Assembly: GCA_028386065.3 (NCBI GenBank)
Contig: JAKUCV010001067.1
Location: forward strand, 96,282 to 160,281
Reading direction: 5' to 3'
DNA: 64,000 bases
Origin: Turnera subulata
Taxonomy: Eukaryota > Streptophyta > Magnoliopsida > Malpighiales > Passifloraceae
Of the stretch, positions 12,105-24,878 are shown piece after piece. Under the pieces are notes generated by a model. It saw only the letters and a list, made by a program, of their open reading frames with translations. It was not told where the DNA came from and made no database searches. Each line of letters starts with the position of its first letter. The stretch's first letter is position 1. The position numbers and the translations under genes were made by a program.

Positions 12105-15100
12105 TGAGAATAGGAAGAGGGTGTTGGACCATGAGCAGCAGATGCAGCATAAGATGAAGGCCTTGAATTCTGATGATTCACACGCCCATTACCATCTGCC
12201 TTAAATTGCAAACTATTAGCAATAAGTCGATGTGATGACTGTGCAAGATGATGGCCAGATATGGATCCGGGAGGCATTTGCCTGAAAGGAAGAGCCACAT
12301 TCACAATTCTTAACATAAAGTAGAAACTATAATCTATTTGCAGGACAAAGCCAAGAACACCAAGCTGTAGAAAAGGATGTAAGTTGTAACTATTTATTAC
12401 AAATGGTTACTCTTGCACGCTTGCCAACATATAATCCATGTACCACCAAATGTCACATCACTTTACAAACTATGACTTGTCATTATTGTTGAGCTTGACA
12501 AATATGTTAATAAGAGAATTTTGAGGAGAATAAAATTATAGCATAATTCATTACCAGTGGCATTTGTAATCCCACTAAAAATCACAAAAAAGTTACCTGT
12601 GCCTCTCCCAAGGCCTTCTTCCTGAATCTTTATGCCACAAACCAGCCTCAGGTTTCAAATCCCTCAGATTCACAGTCTACAAGAGAAAATAAAAATATGA
12701 ATCTTTCTCATGTGGTTCTGGCTAGTTGGGTTCTCATAAATCATCTTACTGCTCAGCAATGGAGCAGATGCTTTGAACTTGCATTTAGCACAAAAATGCA
12801 ATACATTAACTAAGGAGGACACCTAAAACCAATCCCTGCTTATCTTCAGTTGCAGCAAAATAGAATTTTGAATTTTCATGCCTCAGAATGGGATGACCAA
12901 GAATAGATCAAGCTTGCTGACAAGATATAGCTTGTAGTGCATGATATAACCATGGAATGATTCCCTCTATCCCACTGGAGCAATTGTTTAATGTAAATGC
13001 ACAATAATTAAAGAAATGATTACATCAACTTCTACAAAGAAAGCACTCTAATTGCCTCAATTATTCTATAGTATTAATTAAGAGAAAGTTAGAAGGGAGA
13101 TCATAGAATAATGCAGTGAAGGTAATAAACTTGGAAAAAGAGTATTTGATACTATCTTGATTTTCTAAAATGACGGATCAGTTGGGACAAAAGAATTTTT
13201 CTGAAGGACTACTTGAGTGGCACTGAGGCAGTACTTAAGAATATACAATAAGCCTACAACAAGATAATTTTGAAACTCCAACAATATGATGTTTTCTCCT
13301 CAACAAAATTACTAGGGACTACAAAATTCAATGTGAAAGATAGGTTTGTAACTTTTAATTTTTATCTCTTTGTTAATCCCTCTTAGTGTGTTACTCCTAC
13401 AATTTTGCCCCAATTTAGTCCACTTTCTTCATCTCTTATTGATTTATGATCATTTTCCCATTGAATCCTATAACATGTTAATAACTTGATGGTCAAAATG
13501 GATATTACTTAAAAGTTTCGAACGTGCATATTGTATCCTCAACAAAGTGGATATGCCATGGCAATTTAAATAAATTTGCCCCGTTAAGATGACAAAAGCT
13601 TTTGCCCATGGTGTCATAAGGTAACTTACAGATGTAAACATCAACTGTTCACTACATACTCTGTTATGCATGTTGTAAGCACCAATTCTAGTTTAAAAAC
13701 TGAGATGGACAACCTTTGTCAAACCATTTTCGCAATATCCAGCCAATCACCCATAGCAAAGTTTATTGATTACACTAGTAATATCTAAAACAAAAAAGGA
13801 GCTCCTCATAATTTAATAACTTAACATGCCTATCTTCACCCACTTATGAAACGAGAAGAAGAGAAAGTGCAATGCTTTCAATAATACATTATTCTGCAAT
13901 TCACCCCAAAATTTTAGAATGATACTTCTATAACAGTGTGTGAGAGAAAAGGAGGAAGATGGTGGATAGAAAGTTCAGGTGTGAATATAACGAAGTATAT
14001 TGGACAAAAAAAAAAACGTACTATAACTCATTGCTTCACTGTAGGTGAAAAGCAAAACTCAATGATAAGCATTTAGGCATCTGTACAAATGTCAACACAT
14101 ACCTTTTTAGGTTTTATAACACCAGGAGGTGGTTGGGCAATGTGTTTATGTGGCTCAGGTAGTCTATATATGGCACATCTGAGCAGTAGTGACAGAATGG
14201 TAAGTGAAAAAAGAAAGAGCATTAACTGGTCTAGAATAAAAACAATTAGAAGGAACCAACAGACAGTTAAGATCAAAGCTCAAAGACTTACATTACTCCA
14301 TTATCCAATATGTCTTCAAGGCCTTCAACAGGGGACCTGAATATTGGAGGATGAGCATCTCCAGCACAAGGTGATATATAGCCATTCATCCCATCACTGC
14401 ATGAAGCCCTAATTAAAATCATAAATATTCCATAAAAATTTCAAACATGGGGTTACTGGTTAATGAGGAAGATAGTTCTCATAATTCCAACATTTGCACA
14501 CACAGGAGACAGAAACGTGACTGTAGTAAACAGTAAAAAAATAAAAAGGCACCATAACTCCTGTGGACATTCAATAATGTGTTATGACTCGCAAACATAT
14601 TTGATAGAAAAGAGAAAGTCAAATCATAAATATCCCACCATTCAAAAGTCCTTTTTATCCAGTACAAACCTCAACTCGGGTTTAATTTGTTCCTTCACTT
14701 CAATTCTCTCTTTGACAGAAAATTGTTTAGAGCGTTTATCAAGTGGATATATGGTCTCAGAGAGGGGGTGAGATGATAGCACAAATAGCATGTCAAACAT
14801 CATACTGTTTCGCCTTGCTTCCTCTTCCTGCATAAGTTTGTCATGTTTGGTTCAATCCAGAACAACTCCAACATTCTAGCAATAGTAAGCAATTTAAAAC
14901 ATCACAATCTGTATTTATTTATCCAGCACCATACCGTTAACGTGTGTTCAATCTCTTTTACCACTGCAAGAAGCCGAGCTTCATCAATGAAAGGCAGTTT
15001 TGCAATACCCTTGGGGGAAAAAAAGAAAAAAACTGTCAAGTGATGGAAAGTAATTTTGGAACATTTAACTTTTTTTCCAGCAGAAACAAGCTCGGACAAA

Positions 15101-18100
15101 AAATATTATCTCACCTGCCAAGAGAATCGTTTTCCATTCATGTCTACTTCAAAATCTGCACATCACATGAAGTTTCAGAGGACATCTAACACGCAAAAGG
15201 AGGAGAAACAACTATGTTCAAGGTTTTCCAAGCATACCAGTAGGATAAAAATCAATAATTGGTGAATTTGGATCAGTCATCAATTCTCTATAACATACAG
15301 GGAGAGCATGGGCACTGCGAAAGAATTACAGTTAGATGCATCAATGAAGGAATGTATAAAAGGAAAATCAACAACAATGCAGAATGTGAAAGGAAGAATG
15401 AGCATAAGGTAAACAAGAACAGAATTAGTTGACTGTCACAGGAATGGGTATAAGGAAAGCAAATAGATATTGCACCTTGCAGCTGGAAAAACACCCAAAA
15501 GCTGATTAAAAGGCTTGAATGGAGTTCCCAATTCGAAACTAATGTTCAGCTGACTGAGATCTTTGAGATCAGAGGCAAATGGAGCATAATGGTAAGGATA
15601 AAACCTGAAAAGGAATTTAATAGAAGCATGTTTAAGGTCTGTCGAGGCCAGGCATCTTATGAAATAAAAATAACTAACTCATCCAAACCATAACAGAGTA
15701 AAGTCCAAATTCACCTTGAATTACTGAAATATAAAACCAAAACAATAAGCCTAGTAACTGTTAAAAGTGTACCAATTATGGGGAATTATAAAGCCATAAA
15801 GGCAAAATTATAGCGATGACAGCAGAAGAGAAGCTACATATACCACGAAAAAGAAACAAAAACTCACCACTGCCAAGAACAAACTCCTTCATAGTAATAA
15901 TGCATAACCCAGCAAAGCCCTTCTGTATACCTCAAAACCTATTATGCAGGATATCAAATTTGTTAAACCATTCTAATATATTTTGAAGATGTAGAACAAA
16001 AAAATATTAAAAATCAATAACTGCATAATAACTCACAACATCTCTGCGTATCTCTTCTTGTTCCTTGGATGTTTTTGCAGAAAACTTTTCTTTATAGTAC
16101 CTTTTCCTCCATCCAGATTCTCCCAATCTAATCTGATAGAAGAACATTGAATGCGTAAACATCCATCATAAGGAATGCTCATAGGATTATAAAAAAGGGA
16201 AATGCATCTTTCAGAAAAATATAAAGCAGACAGAGATAACACATAATAGCACAATTTGCAACCATAATCAGCAGAATTTGTACACCCCATCACATGTGCG
16301 GCTTAATGTAATGTCATGGTTAGACAGAATTCATAAAATCCACTCAGAATGCTTAATAAATAGCAGCACTACCACCCTAACAGTGGCAAAAGGGCCCCTT
16401 TCCAAACAACAGATATCAGAACCCAACAACGGAGGTCCCCTGCACAAGGTACCTAAGGTTCGAAATCCTGAGCATGAAAACAGAACACACAAAATGGGAA
16501 AAAGAAAGGCCAATTTCATTGAAATTCACTGCCATATGCACATTACATTTAACGTACAATTGAAACAGAATCTGAATGGCCAAAAGCTTCCTTACAACAC
16601 AAAATCTCACCACAAAGAAATGAAAAGTAGTATATGAATCGTCACAGCATGAATGAAGAGAATCAAAACCTTGTCTTCTTCTCGATTTTCTGAATTAAAA
16701 ACATCAGATTTCTCGCGAAGTAAACCCTTAAGTTTAGCTTTCAATTCTTCTTTATTCTCATCCTCCTGAAAAGGAAGGGTAAACAATTAATTATTGACTG
16801 TCAAAGATCAGTAAAATGCAATAGAAGCAAAGTCGAAGAATGCACTCTTAACCCCTTGCCAGCAAAGGCTCATACCATATGAAAGGATCGCCATAGAATA
16901 TGAGTCCTAAAGAATTGGCTGGAGGAGTCAGAATTGCATTAAAGTTCACTCCTGAAGCAGAAAAACATACTTCTGTTTCCAGACCCTTCTCTGCTTCAAC
17001 AATGGCAGCGGCAACCGTGGCTGATGAAGAGAACCGTGCAACTTTATGGGGTCGAACAGAGGTACCATTACTATCAACTTTTGAGCTGTCTGAACTATTC
17101 TGATATGGCAAAGGTTTATGAGCTGAAGCAAGTCGAGAGTCATGGAATGAGGCAATTGGTACCAAAGCTTCCAGTTGAACATGGGGCTCTATATCATCTC
17201 CTCTTTTTGATTGTGCCTTTTCATGCTTGATTCTTTCTGCCTGACGCTGCAAAGAACAAACAGAACAGATATACTTGGCTTATTTCAGGCCTTTGAGAAA
17301 ATTTCAAAAAAAAACTTGTGGGATCTAGAGAAAGTTGCTCTCATAATATGATAGAGCTTATAATCCAGGTAAACAGAGTAAAGCTGACGCTGATGATTTG
17401 AAAAGAAGTGTAACCTGGTGTAAATGAGCTCTTTTCTGGAATATCTTATCTTCGTGTGATCCCACTGCTTGAATGAAATGTTCCACCCTAGTCAAATTTA
17501 GCTGAAAAAGAAAGGCAGAGTTGACAAATAATTTCAGCAAAAGCATCCAGAACATCCAACTTATTGCAGCCATAGCAGCCAGCACAACACAAAATACAGT
17601 TCCAACCTTGCTTGCATCTGTCAAATATCCACCCAACACTCTCAATTCCTTCTTGTACACTGCCATCAGCAAGTTGATTGCACCCTGGAGAAGACAAAAG
17701 AAAAGCATGATTTGGTTGCACATGTTACAGCATAATTAATCAATTCAGGAAATGGGAAGGAAACTGAAATGTTAAGCAACCAAGCAGTAGCTCCGAGAAT
17801 TCAAAATGCATGGAAGACAACACATCCAGGGTTCTCATATTCATATCTCAATCAATGACACAGAATATCCAGTTCAAAACACAGAAGCTAGTTCAGAACA
17901 AAACACATCGTGCAAGATATCACCATTTTGTGACACAAAGAAGACGTAGAACAGTGTGGGTGAGCCTTAGATGCATCACAAGATAATTCAATTAGATGAA
18001 CAGACCAAAAATAATATATAATAGCATTGTAACAAAGTATCTAAAGTCAAATCCGTTTCTGAGCATCCAGCTAATAATGTAACAGGTATTCAATAGGACA

Positions 18101-20565
18101 ACTCTGCGGTAAAATAGTCACAATATCGCCATGCCAACAGAAATCATAGAAGATTTTATATAGTTTATAGTTGAAACCGGTACCAATTATGAGCAGCCTA
18201 TCATTGATTCAATGCACAAAAAATTTCATTACCAATCTTAAAGGAAACATCAAATCTAAGAACAGAAATTGACCCTTTTATCTGTCAATCTATCAAAACA
18301 GCAAAATTACACCTAGCTGAATGTAGAATCCTAGAAGTGTATATCCTATCTGTGTTCTTCCCTATTTTAACAGTTTAAGGTTTCAAATAAAAATAGCCTA
18401 TACCACACTCCCACAGAACATGCATGATAAACAAATGAGGGATCTACATATAATCCAAAACAAGTATACAGTTTTTTCCTACTATGCCAAAGCTTTTACA
18501 TAACTCAAGTTAACATTTCATAGACAATATCCCAAAAAATCATTTTCTACAGTGCAAAGGCTAATTTCTACAAACCTCACGAATCTCGAGTGTAGGCATA
18601 TGTGGCAGAAAATCATTACCAACAAAAAAACAAATGAAGATAAAATCATCCACAATCCGTTCAAAATCCATCTGGAATGGAAGGTTAGGAATCTGCATCT
18701 CAAACTCAAGATACTCTCTAAGGGTCCAAATGTTGAGAAACTGCAAAAATGGCATAGTGCTTCAACAGTTAGTATATGAACATCGTAATAAGAATAGCCT
18801 TCCAAACTCTGTATTTTGCAAAAAAGCAAAAAAGAATCAGTAGGAACTTGCCTGGTATGGCTTTTTAGCCACAGAATCACCATCACCTTTTTCATCAAAT
18901 TCTCCTGCTTTTCTCTTTGCCTTTCCTTCACAAGCTGATGCGAAATGACCCATTTGACCACAAAGAAAACATTTGTCTTGTCCAGGAGTAAAAACAACCT
19001 GCTCAATGGCATTGCACGAAACCGAATTTAAATTCTAATTTTTTAATCACGTTGATGAACTAACCAAACAAACTTAACAGCTTGACGAATCATATCCATA
19101 TCTATCTCACGACAAAAGAAGGACATGAACCACAGAACATGGCAGAAATTTGGAATTTTTTTATAAAGGAAAAAAAATGTAAGAATAGCAATACAATTAC
19201 CTCCCGAAGAATAGAAAAATGAATTTCATGAGTAGCCAAAGCCAACATGATCAAATCTGCATCCTGCGATTGCACCAATGTGAATCAACCACATTAGTCG
19301 ATGTGGAAAGGATCCCACACTAATCAGGAGTGTCAAAGTAAATGAAATAAGAAACATACCAAACCATACATGCAATGGCGTGTATTCGGATCATAACCAG
19401 GAAGATTTCGTTGAAGACGAATATATGAGATAATCTTATGCTCCCCTTCGCCGGGAACATTGGCATCCGAAAGAATAACCTTCACAAGATAAAGACGAAA
19501 TGATCAGGTGTTATTTCTTTGCACTGTCACATAAGCCACATGATAATAACTCACAACTAACTGCAGAGGGGAACCAAACGCTTTAAAAGGTAAAACCATG
19601 AAATTAGTCATGAAATGGGTACCGTACCTTAATGTTTTTCCAACCAGGATCATAATTTAGTCTGAGATGAATATAGTACTGCAGTGCAACTGACAGCACA
19701 GACATAAATTCAGTTCCAGGAGTGATAACATTGGAATCAAAAACCTGTGAGCTCTCCTTGGGAGGAAGCTTCCTTCCCTCCCTCTCAAACTCCTCTCTTA
19801 GCCTTTCTTCTTCGGCTGCCTGCAAAACAGTTGTGAACGGTTAATACATTCATTTGTCACGCTGCCAAAAAACACGAAACAAAAGAATCCCAAATCAAAA
19901 CTGCATAAAGTAAACTACACAATCCCTAGTTAATGCGAGTGGGAAATATACAACTGAATACATACACATCTATAAGCTAACGATCCGGGAAACTTAGACA
20001 ACAAAGTCCAGAGTGAATAATTAATTGTTCGTGAAGCTCTAATTATATTCTACAATTCAGAAAAGCACACATACCGCATCAGCTGCATCTTTAGCTGACC
20101 TAAACCGCCTGGAGCGCTGCTGGTTCATTTTGGCCCGCGGCGCCACACCATCAATCGCCATGTACAACAACTTCCTCGGCCTCACAATCACAAAAAGCCG
20201 ATCAATGTAATCAAACATGCACTGGAACACCTCGGCGAACGTCGTAGGTGAAGGCTGCACGCGCATACAAATTAAAAACATAGAACCGGCAACCTCGTCA
20301 CATTGCGATTAATTCCAACACCAAAAAGAAAAAAAAGAAATAGGGAATAGAAAAATTGTACCCGGTCTTCGGGGTGGAAGCAGGGGTGGATAATCCCGTT
20401 CATGTCGAGATACAAATTGTCGTATTCAATGTTGTTAGGGTTTGGTTTGCTCGTGTCCACCGGAACCTTGACGCCGCCGATTTCGACGGGCTCTTCTTCG
20501 ACCGCATCCACCACCACTAACGGATACTTCTCCGCTAACCACCGGTAGAACGCAGGAACCCCCAT
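12011..20565 (-). CDS. XRN3: Nuclear 5'-3' exoribonuclease, XRN2/XRN3 type
   Basis: XRN2/3 enzymes degrade 5'-monophosphorylated RNA in the nucleus, acting in rRNA maturation, transcription termination and removal of miRNA loops. Twenty-two exons join in frame: 20565-20362, 20254-20075, 19819-19628, 19479-19360, 19263-19201, 18998-18852, 18740-18576, 17684-17607, 17501-17415, 17246-16971, 16765-16670, 16132-16037, 15938-15868, 15604-15476, 15314-15238, 15155-15115, 15009-14935, 14827-14670, 14396-14292, 14178-14103, 12676-12597, 12281-12011. The product is 928 residues. Conserved active-site blocks are present: [12 protein letters not shown] (D54), [40 protein letters not shown] (D233, D235) and GNDFLPH (343-349). 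A CCHC knuckle, [14 protein letters not shown] (263-276), is present. The N-terminal match favours XRN3 over XRN4. The sixth intron has a GC donor. The protein is about 90 residues shorter than I recall for Arabidopsis XRN3 (1020), because the last exon appears frameshifted. Confidence 0.93.
18850..18851 (-). other. GC donor of a GC-AG intron in XRN
   Basis: Exon 6 ends CCATACCAG and is followed by gcaagt instead of gtaagt. CAG-gcaagt is the usual context for the minor GC-AG class, which pairs strongly with U1. The next exon starts at 18740 after tttttgcag and keeps the frame (KKPYQ joined to FLNIW). No nearby GT gives an in-frame alternative. Confidence 0.85.
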
Positions 20566-20632
20566 TGTGAATCACTCAAGTTAGATCTGACTTGAACCGA
20601 CCTTTACTCGTTTCGAATAGGAACAGCGCGTA

Positions 20633-20647
20633 AAACCCTAACCCTAA
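20633..20647 (-). promoter_or_regulatory. Telo-box in the XRN 5' region
   Basis: AAACCCTAACCCTAA lies about 70-80 bp upstream of the XRN start codon. Short telomere-like repeats (telo-boxes) are common near the start of plant genes for RNA metabolism and translation, where they are bound by Myb-type telomere-repeat factors. The motif is seen directly. The function is inferred. Confidence 0.5.
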
Positions 20648-21742
20648 TATGGGGGGAGAATGTGCGGGAAAAGAAACGGTCACCATAGCTGCTCGCCAGT
20701 TTTATTGTAGGTGGTTTAGATTTTTGTGTGGACAGTTATGCCCCTGAAATGTTTGGAAAAAGCACGGTTATTTTGACTAAATTAAGTGGACAAAGCGGAG
20801 GTGTTTTGTGTCTTTGTAAAAGGTTGGGTGCGGACAGTCAGTAGTGTGACTGTGAAAGGATATTTTTCGGCGGCGGGTTATTTTGATTTTGTACGAGAAG
20901 CAAGCAGTAGGGTTGAGATGGCCGCGCAAAAGAGTAATCTTGATTCCATGTGATGATTGGTTTTTTTTTTCTCTATTCAGGAAAAAAAAAAAAAACATAG
21001 GATGATGCTGAGATGTTTCATCTTTGTGTATATTGGAATAATCTCAATCAGTAATTGCTATTCATCCAAACATTCTAAATTAATTTATTTTTTATGATGC
21101 CAGAATTAATTAGTTTTTCAAATTAATTACAAATTTGGTACATAATAGAACCAGATTAACTTCTCAAAAACTAAACCTCTTCGATAAACCAAATGGAAGC
21201 TAAGCAAGAGAAGGGAAGAAGAAAACATACAAATGATTTATAATGGTTCTCCAACTTCAGATACATTCTCTCGTTTTTAAACATTTCTAACTTTCTATTA
21301 TATTAGGCTTTTCATAGGCTCAGTTCTAATCTATAGCAAGCTTTTCACAAGTTCAACTCTAACCCACATTCAATCTTCTTTCATATACTTAGCTCTAACA
21401 TACACTCAAAAGTAATGTTAGCTTTGAGTATAAGCATGATTGTTTCTAGGATGGGGCTCTTTGCTTTGATCTTTCTTATTTGAATCGAGAATTACATAGC
21501 ACAAGACAAATCTTGCCACTCATAGGTGCCGGGACGCAAGCGTTGATATCATAAAACGCGGCCTTCTCATTCATATCGAAGTCTAGGACTAAACAGATGC
21601 GGATCTCTAGTTGATGCGAGACAGGGCCAATTCCCAAAGGCAGGCCTCAATCTCAACTCCAATCAACCTCCCTGAGTTCCCCAAACTGTTTGCCTTGTGC
21701 CTCCTTCACTAAGGCCACTGCCTCATGGATATTGATGCGCAC
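20648..21742. other. Intergenic sequence upstream of XRN
   Basis: The first part should be the XRN promoter, although no clear TATA box is seen. The rest is AT-rich until about 21490, after which base composition becomes more balanced. No open frame with a recognisable domain is present on either strand. Confidence 0.45.
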
Positions 21743-22675
21743 AAGGGGCCAGCAAAAATCCCGAGCCGACTCTACCGACCCGATACCGGCCGACGTCGGC
21801 TCGGTATCGGTCAAAAGATAGGCTCTAAAGGGTTACGAAGGCTCGGCTACAAACCGCACTAGAAAAAGCGTGGTATGAAGGTTGTATGTGTCGGCTCGGT
21901 ACGTCGGTAACCGACCCATACCGCGCATATAAATACCCATATAACAAACAAACACATCCCCATTCTCTTTCCTTCTCCTTTTTAATTTTCCTTCTCTTCT
22001 CTTCTCTCTCTCTCTATCTTTCCCCTTTTGATCTAAGCAAAAAACACACATAACAGCTGTATCCACTCACCACACACACCCTCCCCTCTCTCTCAAACGC
22101 CGACACTATTCCTCATTTCCTTTTTCTCTTCTCTCTCTCTCTCTCTTAGATCCACTTGTCATCCTAACTCATCCGACTCGGGGCCGTGCAACTCACGTCG
22201 CCCTCCTCCTCCGCAGATTAATTACTCCGCCCGAGTCCATGACTCGGTTCGAGTTGGGGGACCGAGTTCGTCTTGCTCGGAAATGGCCGTCTTATGACAG
22301 TGTGGCTGCACTCCGATTAGGGTTTCGCTGCTGTTGGTTAGGGATTTTGTGCTTTTTTCAGTTGGGGGTTTAAGTTGGTGATTGTTAATTTTGTAGGTGT
22401 GGGTGATTTGTGGTGTTTGTTGGCTATGGGTGATTTGCTAGATTTCGGTGATTTGTTGATTTCGATGATTTTGTGGGTCTGGGTGTGGGTGACTTGGGTG
22501 ATTTGTGGTGTTTTTTTCATGTGTTCAATTTCGGCTCGGTATTGTCGGTATGCCGAACGTATATTAGCTAACTGTCAGTATGTTTTTTGTCGTCGGTATG
22601 AGGGTATCCTAGGTACCGCCGGTATGGCCAAAAATCGGCTCGGTATTACCGAACCGAGCCGTTTGCTCTCCCCTA
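21743..22675. mobile_element. Non-autonomous hAT-like element (copy A, degenerate ends)
   Basis: The left end AAGGGGCCAGCAAAAATCCC and the right end, read inward as TAGGGGAGAGCAAACGG, form an imperfect terminal inverted repeat. GC-rich subterminal motifs built from CGGCTCGGTA/TACCGAGCCG recur inside both ends. The interior holds a TATA box (TATAAATA at 21928-21935) followed by a long CT-rich leader. It has no transposase open frame. The layout and subterminal motifs match the element at 46353-47360, which has clean hAT hallmarks. The flanks (atgcgcac and caattgac) show no target-site duplication, so this copy is older or rearranged. Confidence 0.6.
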
Positions 22676-24878
22676 CAATTGACTAGTGTAAGAGTAGCTT
22701 GTCACGAAGGCCATCGCAACCAACACGCAAACGAGAGTCACCACAGCCACTTGATCCGAGGGTTGTTGCCACCATGTCTTGGGTTGCAAACCATAAGAAT
22801 GCTTCAACTCGTGGCAATATTAAAACCAAAAGAGTACGAGAGGGATCGCAGGTGGGTTTTGGCGATGTGATGGTGGTGGGTAGAGGGGTGGCAACAACAC
22901 GAGTTTGGGATGTTGAAAATGGAAAAAAAATGAAAAAATAATTTTTATTCATTATATATTATTTTAAAAATAAAAATAATAAAAAGTTTTAAACTAGCTA
23001 GCCTCACGAGACATGTTCGTATTCTGATTAGTGCATCAACTATAATAGGTTATTGCGACAACATTATTCAGTTTTCATCAACTTGGGGAACTAAATTTTT
23101 GAAATTAAAAGATTAAGGACATCAACATTGACATAAAGTGGCGGGACAATTTATTTCATTTACCCTTAAACCTATAAGGAATATTTTTAAATACAACTTG
23201 TACTGTGGGCTACAATTTGTAAAATCTAAATGAATAAACATCACAAAACTTTTATAATATTAACCTCAATATCAGGGAGAAAATAATTGAGGCCTAAGTA
23301 AGATTTGTTCTTGGGCTTGGACATTATATTATAACCCAAACCCACTATTAGGAGCACACGCCTACTAATATTATCATGTCTTTAAAGCTATGCCTTACAA
23401 CTCTACACCGAGGCTTAAATTTGGAGTATCAAACCCACTCCACACGAGGGTAGCAACCATTAAGCAAACTATGCTGCGAGTTCATAACGATTCCAGCCAA
23501 ACATTCAGCTTTGCAATCATTTGTTAGCGTCATGAGCAGTTAAAAAACTAGGGAGAAAATATGTGAAACCCAAGTGAGATCCATATTCATATACTTGGAC
23601 AAGACCATAAAGCATTAGATACATGGGTCCTTTGCTCCTCTTATATTTCACTTACTTGACCTATTTTCATTGAATTTGAGACAATTACTTACTCTTAGCA
23701 CTATTTAAGCCTAGAGTTTTTCAAGTTTCACCAAATTAAATTGCAAAAATTAATTGTGAAATAACTTTATTCCTTATGAGTAAACATTTAGTGGGATTGA
23801 GTGGAGGATACCATAACTTCATGGATGATCCACCAACATTAAGGATAACTTAATCACCATTTTATATCTTATTAAACATAAAAATAAGTTAAAATATTTT
23901 TGTAGACTAATTTTATCTTCAACAAATTAAATATATTTTTTAAAAAACTAGTATACTTTTTAGAATTTATATTTGCATAAGCAGTCTCATAACGATGTAC
24001 GGTATCTAATAAAATAGATTTTATTTCATATATCATTTGTTATAACTTATAAGATAATACATCATTCAAATTTTTTAACCTAAACCTTTATATAATTGAG
24101 CATGCACTTTTTGTTTCATCATAAAATTAAGTAACTAATTTAACATGTATTTTTAATTTATCTTATCTTATCACAAAAATTATGAGCAGACACAAAATAA
24201 ATTTTATCAATTTATAACACACCTAACCTCCTCAAGGCAAATTATGCATCACTTTACTACTAACCCATCTCCTATTATTATTGGTTAGTACTACTACAAA
24301 TAAATTTGTATAGAAAAGTTAAGGAGTACCCTTGACGCCTGGTGTCTGTTGGTAGATTATTTTTCTATAAATGTTTGACACTAAAAAAGTATTATATCGA
24401 CCAAGATAGCTAAAAATGTTGCTATTTTGAAATAGTTAGTACTTACTCCGAATCTAAATAAATAAACATCATAAAATAATATTATAAGACTATATAACAT
24501 GACTCCAGGTATTTCATATCAATGAACTGAACCTCGTAATATTGTAGAGAACTTTTGGTAAAAAAAAAAAATATTGTACCAAACTTTATTATGATTGAGT
24601 GGAGATTTAGTGGCGGGAAGAGTACAATTTCATGAATAATCCACCAATATTAAAGGATAATTTGATCACCATTCTCACTCTCCCACTTCTCACTCCTACA
24701 CCGACTTTTGAACTCTGGCGGAAGTATAGAAAAATGTAGATGGCATGGGAGGATTTTGGTGTTATATTGAGTGATGTACCGTGTATGTTGCACAATACAT
24801 CATCACTACTTTTTGGTCGAAGACCGGGAAGGCGGGATATATTAATCATAATAGGAAGTACAAAGTTATATTAAGAGG
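22676..24878. other. AT-rich intergenic sequence with decayed direct repeats
   Basis: No gene seen. Two modules recur in the same order. One is at about 23222-23264 and again at about 24450-24490 (sharing ATAAACATCA). The other is at about 23793-23863 and again at about 24593-24680 (both read GATTGAGTGGAG, then CCACCAA-ATTAA-GGATAA, then TCACCATT). A related piece containing AGTGGCGGGA is near 23138. This suggests an old duplicated repeat that has diverged. I cannot assign it to a family. Confidence 0.45.

Noticed and set aside
16450..16475. tRNA B-box-like GGTTCGAAATCC
   Set aside because: It lies in an XRN intron with no acceptor stem, anticodon arm or A box around it.
18518..19012. 164-codon minus-strand open frame
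   Set aside because: It runs across XRN exons 6 and 7 in another frame or through introns. The true exons, with catalytic motifs and splice sites, explain the region.
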